Assembly: GCA_026003495.1 (NCBI GenBank)
Contig: BPHK01000001.1
Coordinates: 2,088,001-2,152,000 of the forward strand
Reading direction: 5' to 3'
DNA from: Candidatus Kapaibacterium sp.
Lineage (GTDB): Bacteria; Bacteroidota; Ignavibacteria; Kapaibacteriales; NICIL-2
Length of the DNA: 64,000 bases
Made by a program: the position numbers and the translations under genes. This document shows positions 54,313 through 64,000 of this stretch, one piece after another (within the stretch, counting starts at the first letter, position 1; the number at the start of each line of letters is the position of its first letter). The notes under the pieces are model-generated. The model did no database searches. It saw only the letters and a list, made by a program, of their open reading frames with translations, and had not been told where the DNA came from.

Positions 54313-56507
54313 CGCAGCCGCCACTCGGCCTGAAGCGAGAGCTGCCGTGTCGGGCCGAGGTTGCCGATGTACTCGGCGTAGTAGTAGTCGAGTGCATTCC
54401 GCACGTTGAATGTAAGCCGAAGCGGAACAGCAACCGGGACATCCCAGAGCAACCGGAGATCGAGCACATGGATTGGCACGCGCGCGTCGCCATCGGGCAC
54501 CAGTCCTAACTGCACGATGCGTTCGTCAATCCGCTCGACGCGCGAGAGGAACCGATAATCCGCGTTCAGCTGAACCCGGGGAAGCGGTGCAACAATCAGC
54601 CGCGTATTCCACTGCACGGTGTGCCGGAAGCGGAGCGTGGCATGCTCGACCAAATCACGCGGTGCCATCAGCGTTGCGCCCGATTCAACGCCGATCGTCT
54701 CGCCCCAGAGCCAGCCGCGAACGGTTATCTCGATACCAGGCAGCAACGCACGCGTGATGTTGACAAAGCGAATCTCAGCGGTTGTATCCACCACAAACTG
54801 TGGCTCGATGAGGTTCTCCATTCGAGCAACGAATGCCGCTGCATCGAAGGTCCACTCCCGCCCACCGAGTACTGCGGTGTGCAGAACGCCCACCTCTGCG
54901 GACCATCCCACTTCCGAGCGGAGCGATGGATTGACCCCGACGGTGAACCCAGCAAAGCGGAGTGCGGCGTAGCGCTCGGTAACAGTAGCAGCCCGGAAGG
55001 CGCGTCCGATCGAGGCGCGGAGCGACGTGTGCTCGCTCATGCGGTACGTGAGTCCAAGCTTCGGGCTGAGCTGGAGTCCTGCGCTTGGCTCTGTGCTGAC
55101 GTTATCGAGCCGCCCCCCGAGCGTTGCGACCAGATTCTCCCGAATGCGATACTCGGCTTGCGCATAGACGCTCGCGATCGCCTGCGTGCGTCGTCCCTGC
55201 GTGTAGGGCGACTCGACCGCGTTGAGCACAAGATTGGCCCCACTTGTCACGTTGAGCTGCTCGCTTGCTTGGTAGCTTGCTTGGAGTTCAGCGTTATACT
55301 GCGTGGCATCAGCGCTGACGTGGCCGCTCGAATCCGGTGCGACGGTGTTCGTGTACCACGTCCGGAAGATGCTCCCGCGGAGGATGGTAAAGAGCGCTGG
55401 ACTCCAGATCGTCCGCTGTTCGAGTCCGAGCAGCAGCTTGCGGGAATCAATGCGATCGGTGGTATCGGTTGTCAGTGGCGGCAGAGTCGCATAGGCGAGA
55501 CTTCGCCAATTGAGCCAATTGGCGCGATCGTCGGAAGCATACTGCGCCACAAGCCGCAGCTGGGCTGCGCTGCTGAGCTCGTAGGTGACTTTCCCGAAGC
55601 TGTACCATCGCCGGGAGTCGTTGTAGTCGCGGTAGGATTCATCGCTCCGATAGCCGCCGGCTGCGAGCATCCGCAGTGGACCAAACGCTCCGGAGGTGCT
55701 TGCATCGAATGCACCAAGCCGCGGTGGATCGCTCCGGTAGCGCCACGTTTCAAAGCGTGGAAGCGTCCACAGCCCGCCAAGTGCGCGGATGCGCAGCTCC
55801 GGCGAGGGCGATTCCTCGCGCGTGAGCACGTTGATGACCCCGCCGAGTGCGCTGGTGCCGTAGAGCGCTGAGCCTGCACCTTTGACGATTTCAATTCGCT
55901 CGATGTCCGCAATAGGAAGTGCATCGAAGCTCATGTCGCCATTGTCGGCGCTGAGGACCGGAAAGTTATCCAGCAGCAAGAGCACGCGCGAGCCAAGTCC
56001 GTAGGAAAAACCCGACGAACCGCGGATACTCACCTGCGAGCCGGTGACGACAACGCCCGGTACGTACCGCAGAACCTCGTCTAAACGCGTCAGCCCACGC
56101 TCAGCAATTGCCTGCGCATCTACCAAACTGACGCTCGTCGAAACTTCCTGGACCGACTGGACGCGCCGCGCTGCCGAGACGACAACCGCTTGCGAAGCGA
56201 TACTCTCAACGCGCAAACCAATGCGGACGCGCACAGTGTCGCCGCTGCCGAGCGTGATGCGTTGCTCGGCAGGATGATAGCCCACCGCACTGACAAGCAC
56301 CGTGATATTCCCCGCAGGCACCCGACGCAGAACAAACGAGCCATCGCGGCGTGAGACTGCCCCATGGGGCAGGCCGCGAAGGCGAATCGTCGCACCAACG
56401 ATGGGATCACCACTCGACTGCTCGACGACGACACCAACGATAGTCCCAAACTGTGCGCGGGCAATGCCGACGGAAAGAACAAGCGCTACAAGCCAACGCA
56501 GTACCAT
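54309..56507 (-). CDS. TonB-dependent outer membrane receptor
   Basis: A 732-aa receptor. A signal peptide ([13 protein letters not shown]) is followed by a carboxypeptidase-regulatory-like domain (about 22-100, [20 protein letters not shown]), a plug (about 120-225; [37 protein letters not shown] core) and a 22-strand barrel with a C-terminal aromatic/basic end ([10 protein letters not shown]). Plug motifs [20 protein letters not shown] are typical. Its ligand (siderophore, vitamin, oligosaccharide) cannot be told. Closely follows a lipoprotein gene upstream (6-base gap). Confidence 0.93.
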   Translation of the reverse strand: MVLRWLVALVLSVGIARAQFGTIVGVVVEQSSGDPIVGATIRLRGLPHGAVSRRDGSFVLRRVPAGNITVLVSAVGYHPAEQRITLGSGDTVRVRIGLRVESIASQAVVVSAARRVQSVQEVSTSVSLVDAQAIAERGLTRLDEVLRYVPGVVVTGSQVSIRGSSGFSYGLGSRVLLLLDNFPVLSADNGDMSFDALPIADIERIEIVKGAGSALYGTSALGGVINVLTREESPSPELRIRALGGLWTLPRFETWRYRSDPPRLGAFDASTSGAFGPLRMLAAGGYRSDESYRDYNDSRRWYSFGKVTYELSSAAQLRLVAQYASDDRANWLNWRSLAYATLPPLTTDTTDRIDSRKLLLGLEQRTIWSPALFTILRGSIFRTWYTNTVAPDSSGHVSADATQYNAELQASYQASEQLNVTSGANLVLNAVESPYTQGRRTQAIASVYAQAEYRIRENLVATLGGRLDNVSTEPSAGLQLSPKLGLTYRMSEHTSLRASIGRAFRAATVTERYAALRFAGFTVGVNPSLRSEVGWSAEVGVLHTAVLGGREWTFDAAAFVARMENLIEPQFVVDTTAEIRFVNITRALLPGIEITVRGWLWGETIGVESGATLMAPRDLVEHATLRFRHTVQWNTRLIVAPLPRVQLNADYRFLSRVERIDERIVQLGLVPDGDARVPIHVLDLRLLWDVPVAVPLRLTFNVRNALDYYYAEYIGNLGPTRQLSLQAEWRLR

Positions 56508-56513
56508 AGGCGC

Positions 56514-57023
56514 CTATCGAAACGGTTGCGGTGGAGGGTTGCGGAAATCAATCGTGATGTCCACATCGAGACGTCGTTCGCCGCGACGGAGCACCACTGC
56601 TTTCGGAGTCCAGAGCGAGTCGGAAGCGTACACCCCCACAACGCGCCAGTCTCGGAAGACATTCGGCCCGTACTGTTGAGCGACGGCGATGTACTCCAGC
56701 CGAAGAGGCTCCGGCGTTCCCTCGGTAAACGGGATGGAGATTGCATAGTGGGTCGAATCGAGGATGCTTGTGGGTGTAAAGTACGCCTGCCCAGTGAGCA
56801 CTGCTGCAAGGATGCTCGAATCGCGTGGGATGGTGCGGAAGGCGACCACGCGCAGATCCAGGATGCTATCGCGTGGCGGATAGCTCTCGCGTCCGCCGCG
56901 GACCGTCAAGCGACCACTGAGTTCTGCATTCGGTGGGAGCGCAGTCGGATCGAGTCCTCCGTCGCAGTGGCACAGCAGCAGTGCAAACACACAGCCGAGG
57001 AGCAGCTTACCGTGGAATCGCAT
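56514..57023 (-). CDS. Putative lipoprotein/secreted protein upstream of TonB receptor
   Basis: A 169-aa protein with an N-terminal hydrophobic segment (KLLLGCVFALLLCHCDGG); the Cys pair at LCHC is an atypical lipobox. The rest is beta-rich (AELSGRLTVRGGRESYPPRD; PFTEGTPEPLRLEYIAVAQQY) and unrecognised; a transthyretin/FN3-like sandwich is possible. ATG at 57023 overlaps the GH57 end by 17 bases, and the stop is 6 bases from the TonB receptor, so they form an operon, and this may be its partner lipoprotein. Confidence 0.6.
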   Translation of the reverse strand: MRFHGKLLLGCVFALLLCHCDGGLDPTALPPNAELSGRLTVRGGRESYPPRDSILDLRVVAFRTIPRDSSILAAVLTGQAYFTPTSILDSTHYAISIPFTEGTPEPLRLEYIAVAQQYGPNVFRDWRVVGVYASDSLWTPKAVVLRRGERRLDVDITIDFRNPPPQPFR

Positions 57024-58755
57024 GATCTCGCAGAAGGGTAGTTGCATTCATCCACGTGTCGAAGCGGAGTTCGCCGAAGACGGCGTTGCGTGCTTCGGTA
57101 TCGGCGAGGAACTCTCGATCCTTCTTGCCGAGTCCGCGTTTGGGCGAGTACTGTTCTGCCAACGTGCAGAGCCGCTCGAAATCCGCGTGATGGAAGAAAA
57201 AGCGCATCTCGGCGTAGTCCCGTGCCGAACCGGTGGTCACGAGGAATTCCCAATCGCTCGATTGGAGCAGCAGCAGTTCTCGGAGCGCTTGAGCAAGCAG
57301 GCGCTCCAGTGTCGGTGTGCGGTGCTGGGCTGCACACCGTTCGGCAAGCCGCATCCAGCGCCACTCTGCGCGGTAGAGCGCTTCCCACATCCAGTGCACC
57401 GACGGTTCTATCCAGACATCGTGGTGGTTGCCGCGTCCCCATGAGCCTTCGGGAAGTCGGACGATCTCGCGGGGGGGCTCCATCTCGATCGCAGCCGACG
57501 CTGTCATCGGCCGCGCAATCGGCGAGAGCGCAAGCCCACGGAGGACGTGGTAGAGAAACACTGGACCCTCGAACCACCAGTGTCCGAAGAGTTCCGTGTC
57601 GAACGGCAAACAGACTACGCCGCGTCGTCCGGTCGTCCGGCGGTATTCGGCAAGCGAACGTTCGACAAGCTGCGTAAAGTGGAACGCATGGAGTTGCGCC
57701 CGCTGATGCGCCCATTCAGGAACGTAGAGCAGCTTGTAGCGCATGTCCGCTTTTGCATCGGTGACGCGCCAGTAGCGGAGTGCACTCGAAAAATGTTTTT
57801 TGTGGAAGTCGAGGTAGTTCGGATCGCCGGGGTAGCCCAGCTCGGCGCTCCAGACCTGAAGCGCAATGCCTTGATCGCGGGTGAGAATAATCGCAGTTTC
57901 GCTGGCGGTCTCGCGTGTGGAGGCGACGCGGTAGAGTTCCATCGGCGTTCGTGCAAACGGATACTCAGCGCTCGGTACTGGATCGGCGAGCGAGCCATCG
58001 GAGAGCACGACCGCCAGTGGCTCAGAACGCCGAATGAGCGGCTCATCGGTGACGAAATACTCCAGCCCAGCGCGCCAGAGAATTTGCTCGATTCCCAGTC
58101 GCGGGTGCGGCGTCGAAAAATGCTCGACTGGAAGGTACGTTCGCCACGGATACGCCGGACGGTAGCCACACTCTGGCAGCCAGATGCCGCGCGGTGCCCG
58201 GCCGAAATGCTTGCGGTAGCTGTCGCATGCAACCTGGATTTGGAGCGCTACCGATTCATCGCTTCCCAGAAGCGGCAAGTAGCCATGCGTGGCAGCACAT
58301 GTCATCACCTCGAGTGCGCCGCGCTCCTGCAGTTGCCGTAGTGCACCGACGATCGAACGGTTGTACCGCTCGGCGAAGTCGCTCAACCGCGCAGTGTAGA
58401 ACTGCTGCCACATCCGCGCAAGGGTCTGGTAGTGCGGGTTTGGCTCGGTGCGCTGGAAGTAGATCTCGTCGGCCTTGGCAAGTTCGATGTGGTGCGCGCA
58501 GTAGTGCTCGAACAGCTCGGCAAAATCCGGATGCTCCAACTGCTCGCAGAGGACCGGGGAGATGTCCACGGTAAGCGGTGCTCGATAGCCTTCGCGGGAG
58601 AGTCGTTCGAGGACGTTCAGCAGTGGGATGTAGCACTCGGCTGCTGCTTCGCAGAGCCACTCTGCGCCATGCGGCCAGGTACCATGGTGGAGGACGTAGG
58701 GCAAATGCGTGTGCAAAATCAAAACGACCGCACCGTGCTGCATCGCGCGTTGCAT
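57007..58755 (-). CDS. Glycoside hydrolase family 57 (1,4-alpha-glucan branching enzyme-like)
   Basis: A 582-aa GH57 enzyme. LILHTHLPYVLHHGTWPHG (conserved HxHxP start), the catalytic nucleophile E195 in GIWLPECGY, and the acid/base D386 in CLPFDTELFGHWWFEGP identify the family; a C-terminal helical domain (WDALYRAEWRWMRLAE-like) supports the branching-enzyme subgroup. It would form alpha-1,6 branches in glycogen or act as an amylase/transferase. Start placed at 58755 (Met31 of the open frame) where homology begins; Met35 is possible. Confidence 0.9.
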   Translation of the reverse strand: MQRAMQHGAVVLILHTHLPYVLHHGTWPHGAEWLCEAAAECYIPLLNVLERLSREGYRAPLTVDISPVLCEQLEHPDFAELFEHYCAHHIELAKADEIYFQRTEPNPHYQTLARMWQQFYTARLSDFAERYNRSIVGALRQLQERGALEVMTCAATHGYLPLLGSDESVALQIQVACDSYRKHFGRAPRGIWLPECGYRPAYPWRTYLPVEHFSTPHPRLGIEQILWRAGLEYFVTDEPLIRRSEPLAVVLSDGSLADPVPSAEYPFARTPMELYRVASTRETASETAIILTRDQGIALQVWSAELGYPGDPNYLDFHKKHFSSALRYWRVTDAKADMRYKLLYVPEWAHQRAQLHAFHFTQLVERSLAEYRRTTGRRGVVCLPFDTELFGHWWFEGPVFLYHVLRGLALSPIARPMTASAAIEMEPPREIVRLPEGSWGRGNHHDVWIEPSVHWMWEALYRAEWRWMRLAERCAAQHRTPTLERLLAQALRELLLLQSSDWEFLVTTGSARDYAEMRFFFHHADFERLCTLAEQYSPKRGLGKKDREFLADTEARNAVFGELRFDTWMNATTLLRDHAIPR

Positions 58756-58803
58756 TGGTAAGCGATGGAGCCGAAAATACGCTATCAATCTCGCCAGGCA
58801 GAG

Positions 58804-58811
58804 TATCTTTG
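58804..58811 (+). promoter_or_regulatory. Bacteroidota-type -7 element for NtrC-like regulator
   Basis: TATCTTTG, 64 bases before the ATG at 58875. Confidence 0.4.
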
Positions 58812-58874
58812 CATGCGTGCAGCACGATCGCAGCCCACAGGGCATGTCCCATCACCTTCCGTGCACACCGCCCG

Positions 58875-60359
58875 ATGGAACCGCTCAACCGCACGATTTT
58901 GGTCATTGACGACGATCGCCTCGTCGGCGAGGCAATTGTCCATGCGCTGTCGGGGAACTACGCCAGCGTGGTCCACATCCCCGATCCCCAGCGCGCACTC
59001 GAAGAGTTCGAAAGCATCGCGCCGGATGTGGTGCTGCTGGACATCTACTTAGGCAAACTCAACGGTATCGAGCTGCTCGAACATCTCCGCCGCGAGGGCG
59101 TCAAGGTCCCCGTGATCGTGATGGCCGGCTTCGGGGACATCAAAACCGCGATCCGCGCAATGAAGGCTGGCGCTGAAGACTTCATCGCAAAGCCAGTGGA
59201 CTTAGAGCAGCTCGACGTTGTGATTGCGCGCGCGCTCCAGCACGACGCGATGCGACGGCAGGTGGAAGTCCTCGAAAGCCAGCTGGCACTTTACACGACC
59301 AGTAACATCATCGGCTCGAGCGATGCGCTCCGAAAGGCGCTCGAAATTGCGAGCATCATCGCGAAAGCGCCCGATACGACAGCGCTCATTCTCGGCGAAT
59401 CCGGCACGGGAAAAGAAGTCATCGCACGCTTCATCCACCAGCAATCGGCACGTGCAAAAGGGCCATTTGTAACGGTCAACTGCGGCGCAATTCCGCGCGA
59501 ACTCGCCGAAAGCGAGCTATTCGGCTATGAACGTGGTGCCTTCACCGGCGCAACCGACAAAGTCCGCCAAGGTCGCTTCGAACAAGCGCACCGCGGTACC
59601 ATTCTACTCGACGAGGTCGGCGAACTCAGTCCCGAAATGCAAGTCAAGCTGCTCCGTGTGCTCCAGGAGCGGCGCTTCTACCGCCTCGGCGGCTCCAAAG
59701 AAATCACCGTGGATGTCCGCGTCATCGCTGCAACAAATCGCGACTTAGAAAAGCTCGTCGAAGAAGGCAAATTCCGTGAGGATCTCTACTATCGTCTCAA
59801 CGTCGCGACGATCTACTTACCGCCACTCCGCGAACGCAAAGAGGACATCCCACTCCTTGCTGCTGCTTTCATCAAGGAGTTCAACACCAAGTTCGGCAAA
59901 GCCGTCGAGGGCTTCGAACCGCAAGCTGCCGAGCTTCTGCTCCAGTACCACTGGAAAGGGAACGTCCGCGAGTTGCGGAACGTCATTGAGCGCGTTGTGC
60001 TTCTCAGCAGTGGGCCGCTCATTACGCGTGATCAACTGGCATTTCTGCGGATGGACACACCACCACCGACCAAAGGCGTTGCCATCCGCCCGAGTCTTGC
60101 GCCGGGTGAGTACCACCTGGCATTGTCCGATCGTGGTGCACCGTTCGATTCGATCGTCCGTGAGCTCCTTGCCCAAGCGCTGGCACTCGGTGGAGGCGAC
60201 CATACGGCTGCGGCTCGGTTGCTTAGCCTAGAGCCAGCGCGCTTTGAAACGTTGCTCTCATCCTACGACCTTGCCGAACCACAGACGCAAGGTGCCAGCT
60301 CGAAACGTTCCGTTCGACCAAGCAATGCTCGGCAAAAGAAAACCCCCGCCAAGCGCTGA
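58875..60359 (+). CDS. Sigma-54-dependent response regulator (NtrC family)
   Basis: A 494-aa regulator. Receiver domain with D13/D14 and phospho-acceptor D56 (VVLLDIYLGKLNG), AAA+ domain with Walker A LGESGTGKEVIA (G174 onward) and the sigma-54 contact loop GAFTGA (221-226), and a C-terminal Fis-type HTH (DHTAAARLLSLEPARFETLL). It would activate sigma-54 promoters when phosphorylated; the partner kinase is not adjacent (an orphan kinase is at 6239). Lys/Arg-rich tail at the end. rarA follows 61 bases later. Confidence 0.92.
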   Translation: MEPLNRTILVIDDDRLVGEAIVHALSGNYASVVHIPDPQRALEEFESIAPDVVLLDIYLGKLNGIELLEHLRREGVKVPVIVMAGFGDIKTAIRAMKAGAEDFIAKPVDLEQLDVVIARALQHDAMRRQVEVLESQLALYTTSNIIGSSDALRKALEIASIIAKAPDTTALILGESGTGKEVIARFIHQQSARAKGPFVTVNCGAIPRELAESELFGYERGAFTGATDKVRQGRFEQAHRGTILLDEVGELSPEMQVKLLRVLQERRFYRLGGSKEITVDVRVIAATNRDLEKLVEEGKFREDLYYRLNVATIYLPPLRERKEDIPLLAAAFIKEFNTKFGKAVEGFEPQAAELLLQYHWKGNVRELRNVIERVVLLSSGPLITRDQLAFLRMDTPPPTKGVAIRPSLAPGEYHLALSDRGAPFDSIVRELLAQALALGGGDHTAAARLLSLEPARFETLLSSYDLAEPQTQGASSKRSVRPSNARQKKTPAKR

Positions 60360-60420
60360 CACCCGCGCACGTAGCAATCCTCGCATCGTTCACCGATGAC
60401 GACACTGGAAACTACTGACT

Positions 60421-61722
60421 ATGGCCAGTAGCCCACGTCCTCCGCTTGCTGAGCGAATGCGCCCACGCCGTTGGAGCGAGCTTGTCGGCCAGCAGGAGCT
60501 TGTCGGCCCTGGCGGCATCCTGACGCAGATGCTTCGCAGTGGCAGCATCGCCTCGATGATCCTCTGGGGACCTCCGGGCGTGGGCAAAACAACAATCGCT
60601 CGGCTGCTTTCGGAAGAGAGCCACCGCCAGTTCTACCGCATCGCCGCGACCACCAGCGGTGTCGGCGAGGTCCGACAAATCCTTGCGGAGGCTGAGCGTG
60701 GACTCTTCTCGAGTGCAGGTGCACCGATTGTGTTCATTGATGAAATCCATCGCTTCAACAAAGCCCAGCAGGACGCACTGCTCGATGCTGTCGAGCGCGG
60801 AACCATCATTCTCATCGGCGCAACGACGGAGAACCCATCGTTCGAAATCGTCCCGCCGCTCCTGTCCCGCGTCCAGGTCTTCACGCTCAAGCATCTTCGC
60901 CGCGATGAGCTTCTGGCGTTGCTCAAGCGCGCAATAACGACCGACGACGTTCTCCGCACGCGAACGATCGTGCTCGAGCAAACCGATGCCCTGCTTGCCT
61001 ACAGCGGCGGCGATGCACGCAAGCTCCTCAACGCACTCGAAGCTATCGTCGAGCAACACCCAGACAATCCGCTCACGATCACCGATGCACTGGTGCGGAG
61101 CCTGCTTCAGCAGCGCACCCTCTACGACAAGCATGGCGAGATGCACTACGATGTTGCCAGTGCGCTCATCAAATCCATCCGCGGTTCCGATCCTGACGCT
61201 GCAGCGTATTGGCTGGCAGTGATGCTCGACGGCGGCGAAGACCCGCTCTTCATCGCGCGGCGGCTTGTGATTGCTGCAGCCGAGGATATTGGCCTTGCCA
61301 ACCCCAATGCACTCCCGATTGCAGTTGCATGCTTCGAGGCTGCCGAACGCATCGGCATGCCCGAAGCACGTATTGTTCTTGCGGAAACGGCGATTTACTT
61401 GGCGCTTTCTCCCAAAAGCAATACAGCGTACATGGCGATCGAACGTGCGCTCGACCACATCCGCCACCATGGCGCTAGCGCAGTGCCACTCCATCTCCGG
61501 AATGCCCCTACACCGCTCATGAGCGAGCTTGGCTACGCGCAGGGTTATCGCTACCCCCATGCATTCCCCGGTCACTGGGTTGAGCAGCAGTACCTTCCCG
61601 ATGGTCTCGAAAACGTGCGTTTCTACTTGCCCAGCACCAGTGGGCTCGAACCTACTCTCGGCGCCTGGAAATCTGGACCAATCGAGCCGGATACACCCGA
61701 TTCACCACCGCACCAGCCGTAG
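60421..61722 (+). CDS. rarA: Replication-associated recombination protein A (MgsA/RarA)
   Basis: A 433-aa AAA+ ATPase acting at stalled replication forks. RMRPRRWSELVGQQELVGPG, Walker A LWGPPGVGKTTIARL, Walker B IVFIDEIHRFNKAQQDALL, sensor ATTENPSFEI and the C-terminal MgsA domain (EYIGLANP-like DIGLANPNALPIA; GYRYPHAFPGHWVEQQYLPD) are diagnostic. The C-terminal 15 residues are Pro/Ser-rich. The stop overlaps the convergent surface protein by 21 bases. Confidence 0.94.
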   Translation: MASSPRPPLAERMRPRRWSELVGQQELVGPGGILTQMLRSGSIASMILWGPPGVGKTTIARLLSEESHRQFYRIAATTSGVGEVRQILAEAERGLFSSAGAPIVFIDEIHRFNKAQQDALLDAVERGTIILIGATTENPSFEIVPPLLSRVQVFTLKHLRRDELLALLKRAITTDDVLRTRTIVLEQTDALLAYSGGDARKLLNALEAIVEQHPDNPLTITDALVRSLLQQRTLYDKHGEMHYDVASALIKSIRGSDPDAAAYWLAVMLDGGEDPLFIARRLVIAAAEDIGLANPNALPIAVACFEAAERIGMPEARIVLAETAIYLALSPKSNTAYMAIERALDHIRHHGASAVPLHLRNAPTPLMSELGYAQGYRYPHAFPGHWVEQQYLPDGLENVRFYLPSTSGLEPTLGAWKSGPIEPDTPDSPPHQP

Positions 61723-64000
61723 CCGCGCAAGGGAATGTCCGCTCCGAACAAAGACTACGTACGTACCACGAGCGATGCCCTGCAAATCCAACCGCACTTG
61801 CGTGCGCGAGCTACTCCCATCGAACGTCCAGCTCTGGAGCACCAACCGACCGTAGAGGTCGTAGAGTTCGATGGATGAAGGCAGCGTGCTCTCGATGCGG
61901 ACGAGCACTTCATCCTCAGCAGGATTCGGCTCGAGTGTGACCCATGCACCTGCGGGCTCATCGGTAACGCTCACGATTGCGTTGTACTCTCGACTTTCCG
62001 CCGAGCAGCCGTTCGCATCAGTGATGCGAACTCCGTACTGCCCACTTTCGGTGATCTCGAGCGCTTGGTCGGTTGCGCCAGCAATTGGCACGCCATCGCG
62101 GTACCATTGGTACTGCACACCATCTACGCTGCAGCGCAAGCGATTACCTTCGCGGATGATCTCCGGCGTTGGCGGGGGATCGAAAAACCGAACACGCACT
62201 GGAAGGGATGAGCCGCTGCACCCTGCCGCAGTCACAACGCTGACGACGTATTCACCCGGCTCAGTGACGGCGATTCGGCGGGTCGAGTCGCCCGTATTCC
62301 ACGCGTACGTGGTATAGCCAGGGCCTGCATCGAGCTCGATCGTATCGCCGGCGCACGCCTCGAAGCGGCCGGTGCTCGACGTCACACTAGGACGAACGAC
62401 GGAGTCTCGTCTGATTCTAACGGTATCGCTTGTATTGCTACACCCTCGCGCTGTGGTACATGTGCACCAGTACTGACCAGGCTGGCTGACCGTGATTGTG
62501 CGCGTGGTCTGGCCGGTGTTCCAGCGGTACTGAGCGAACTCTTCGCCTGCATCGAGCGTTGTGGTCTCGTTGCCGCACAGCGTGGTGGAGCCTTGCACCG
62601 TCAGTCGAGGGATAGGTTTGGGGAATACCGCAACGACGAACGGATCCGATTGAATACGGCATCCGTTGGTGTCGATGACGAGCACAGCGTAGGTACCGCT
62701 GGTGCGAATGACGCGCCGATTTCCTTGAGCACTGCTCCCATCGAGCCAGAAGAATGCTGCCCCTGGCGAGGACGTCGCCAGCAGAACGACGCTATCGCCC
62801 TCGCAGAAGCTCAATGTGCCGAACACTTGCATCGTCAGCGGTGGCTTCGGCCATCGAACTAATCGGATTGTGTCGGAAAGGCGCCAGCAGCCATTGGCAT
62901 CGGTGACGGTAACCAGGTAGTTCCCCCCAGAGCGGACGGTGATCTGCTGCGAAGTGGCACCAGTGCTCCACTGGTAGGTTGCGTAGCCACTCGGCGCTTG
63001 GAGCACAACGGAGTCACCTTCGCAGAACGGATTGCGTCCCGTGATGGAAACCGAGGGCACCGGAGGTCGCGCCAGAATCGAGCACTGTACAACCGCAGAG
63101 GCTGTCGAACAGCCGGCTCCGCTGGTGACGAGCACCTGCAAGGAATATGTGCCCACTGCACGGAGGATAATGCGCTGCGTCGTATCGCCGGTGTTCCACT
63201 GGTAGCGCGCGATGCCATTGCCACTTGCAGTGGCAACGATCGAGTCGCCCTCGCAGACGTGCTGTGCTGAAAGGGAAACTGTTACGCTCGGTCGCGGGTT
63301 GACCGTGACGGTCACTTGCGTAGAGTCCACAAGCGTCCCGCTGGCGACGACAAGCCGCACGGTGAACTGCCCTGGGTTGGGGAACGTTACCGTCAGTGCT
63401 GAATCGGTTGCAGTCGCGGGGCTGCCACCACTGATGGTCCACTGCCGCGTGGCAACCTGCCCGCTGGAGGCATCAGCCAAGCGCACCGTATCCCCGGCGC
63501 ATAGTGTCGTGCGCGAAGCCCAGATTGCTGCCGTGAGCGTTTGATTGAGCAGTGTCCCTTGCCAGATGCCGCGACCGTACGTTGCTGCGTAGATGCGATT
63601 TGTGGCAGTATCGAGTTCGAGATCGCGGACGATGACGTTCGGAAGGCCGTCGTCCCACATCGTCCACTGCGCGGCAGCGGGTGTGCGGAGGTAAACGCCA
63701 ATGTCGGTGCCGACGTACGCATTGCCATTGCGCGGATCGAGCGCGATGCAGTTGACAGGAACGTTCGGCAGTCCGCTGCTGAGGTTTGTCCAGGTCGAGC
63801 CGCCATCGGTTGAGCGGAATACTTTTTGCCCACTTGCCCAGTTGCTGCACGTTGCCCAGAGCACAGCAGGATTACTTGGATCAATCGCCACGTTGCTGAC
63901 GCTTGCAGGCAAACCGCCGGCGATACTTGTCCAGTTTGTGCCACCATCGGTAGTGCGGAACATGGTCGAGCTTGTACCGACGACGATGACATCGGTGTTC
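61702..64000 (-). CDS. Large secreted protein: BNR/YCF48-like repeats, PKD/Ig-like repeats, type IX sorting domain (5' truncated)
   Basis: At least 766 residues; the frame is open to the window edge, and the ATG at 63963 is internal. The visible N-terminal part has Asp-box/BNR motifs (TMFRTTDGGTNWTSIAGG; KVFRSTDGGSTWTNLSSG), i.e. beta-propeller repeats. Then follow about seven Ig-like/PKD units with a repeated pattern C-x-G-D-S...YQWSTG (for example CEGDSVVLQAPSGYATYQWS). The last 80 residues, EPNPAEDEVLVRIES then YDLYGRLVLQS and GIARGTYVVFVRSG, are a canonical type IX C-terminal sorting domain. Likely a surface adhesin. Confidence 0.85.
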   Translation of the reverse strand, partial: NTDVIVVGTSSTMFRTTDGGTNWTSIAGGLPASVSNVAIDPSNPAVLWATCSNWASGQKVFRSTDGGSTWTNLSSGLPNVPVNCIALDPRNGNAYVGTDIGVYLRTPAAAQWTMWDDGLPNVIVRDLELDTATNRIYAATYGRGIWQGTLLNQTLTAAIWASRTTLCAGDTVRLADASSGQVATRQWTISGGSPATATDSALTVTFPNPGQFTVRLVVASGTLVDSTQVTVTVNPRPSVTVSLSAQHVCEGDSIVATASGNGIARYQWNTGDTTQRIILRAVGTYSLQVLVTSGAGCSTASAVVQCSILARPPVPSVSITGRNPFCEGDSVVLQAPSGYATYQWSTGATSQQITVRSGGNYLVTVTDANGCWRLSDTIRLVRWPKPPLTMQVFGTLSFCEGDSVVLLATSSPGAAFFWLDGSSAQGNRRVIRTSGTYAVLVIDTNGCRIQSDPFVVAVFPKPIPRLTVQGSTTLCGNETTTLDAGEEFAQYRWNTGQTTRTITVSQPGQYWCTCTTARGCSNTSDTVRIRRDSVVRPSVTSSTGRFEACAGDTIELDAGPGYTTYAWNTGDSTRRIAVTEPGEYVVSVVTAAGCSGSSLPVRVRFFDPPPTPEIIREGNRLRCSVDGVQYQWYRDGVPIAGATDQALEITESGQYGVRITDANGCSAESREYNAIVSVTDEPAGAWVTLEPNPAEDEVLVRIESTLPSSIELYDLYGRLVLQSWTFDGSSSRTQVRLDLQGIARGTYVVFVRSGHSLARLRLVRW

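Noticed and set aside
54621..55871. 416-codon plus-strand ORF
   Set aside because: It is antisense to the TonB receptor, which has clear domain structure; the plus-strand product has no recognisable features.

Overview
The window (about 64 kb, GC-rich, densely coding) looks like chromosomal DNA from a Bacteroidota/Chlorobiota-type bacterium, possibly an Ignavibacteria- or Kapabacteria-like lineage. The evidence is a protein with a type IX secretion C-terminal sorting domain (61702-64000) and two more with similar tails (10321-11682, 33821-34513), a TonB-dependent receptor with a carboxypeptidase-like N-terminal domain, an OmpA protein with thrombospondin type-3 repeats, an LptE-like lipoprotein, a Bacteroidota-style aspartate kinase motif, and about ten correctly oriented TAnnTTTG promoter elements of the Bacteroidota sigma factor. 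The species cannot be fixed from this window alone.

Layout. 1-2751 (+): partial metallo-beta-lactamase hydrolase, LptE-like lipoprotein, processive family 2 glycosyltransferase. 2687-7693 (-): sensor histidine kinase, then ccmB, APC permease and aspartate kinase in a tightly coupled run. 8130-10324 (+): guaA and plsY. 10321-18707 (-): a long co-directional run scpA-scpB-mscS-proS-phosphatase-Nramp/USP-small protein-PQQ-type sugar dehydrogenase. 18856-22845 (+): acyltransferase-like membrane protein, YmdB phosphodiesterase, a possible 53-aa protein, isocitrate dehydrogenase. 22891-23982 (-): an AT-richer two-gene island (Cys-rich unknown plus NYN-domain protein). 24171-31323 (-): dnaK, OmpA/TSP3, and aminotransferase-dprA.

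31479-33814 (+): nuoA-nuoB followed directly by a type II restriction-modification pair in place of nuoC. 33821-38382: envelope and cell-wall genes (sorting-domain protein, SPOR protein, MurG-like transferase, DUF3467, TPR lipoprotein). 38533-40087 (+): kynureninase and a DUF2007 protein. 40380-42448 (-): MgtC/DUF4010 protein and a lone MlaE permease. 42626-44881 (+): aconitase. 44925-46706: barrel protein, lipoprotein and divergent DoxX. 46831-48517: a DUF2325 protein whose 3' end runs into an opposing tRNA-Asn. 48657-54312: M16 peptidase (+), pntA2-DUF1844-nadK (-), thioredoxin-like protein plus pheS (+). 54309-58755 (-): GH57 enzyme, lipoprotein, TonB receptor. 58875-61722 (+): NtrC-type regulator and rarA. 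61702 to the window end (-): a large secreted adhesin-like protein.

Together these genes suggest an aerobic or respiring Gram-negative heterotroph: two TCA enzymes (icd, acn), complex I subunits, transhydrogenase plus NAD kinase for NADP(H) supply, cytochrome c maturation, an elaborate outer membrane and type IX secretion. Many genes are coupled by 4-bp ATGA overlaps. Candidates for accessory or undescribed systems are the NYN/Cys-rich pair with its palindromic promoter region, the DUF2325 protein at the tRNA-Asn locus, and the R-M cassette inside the nuo locus.
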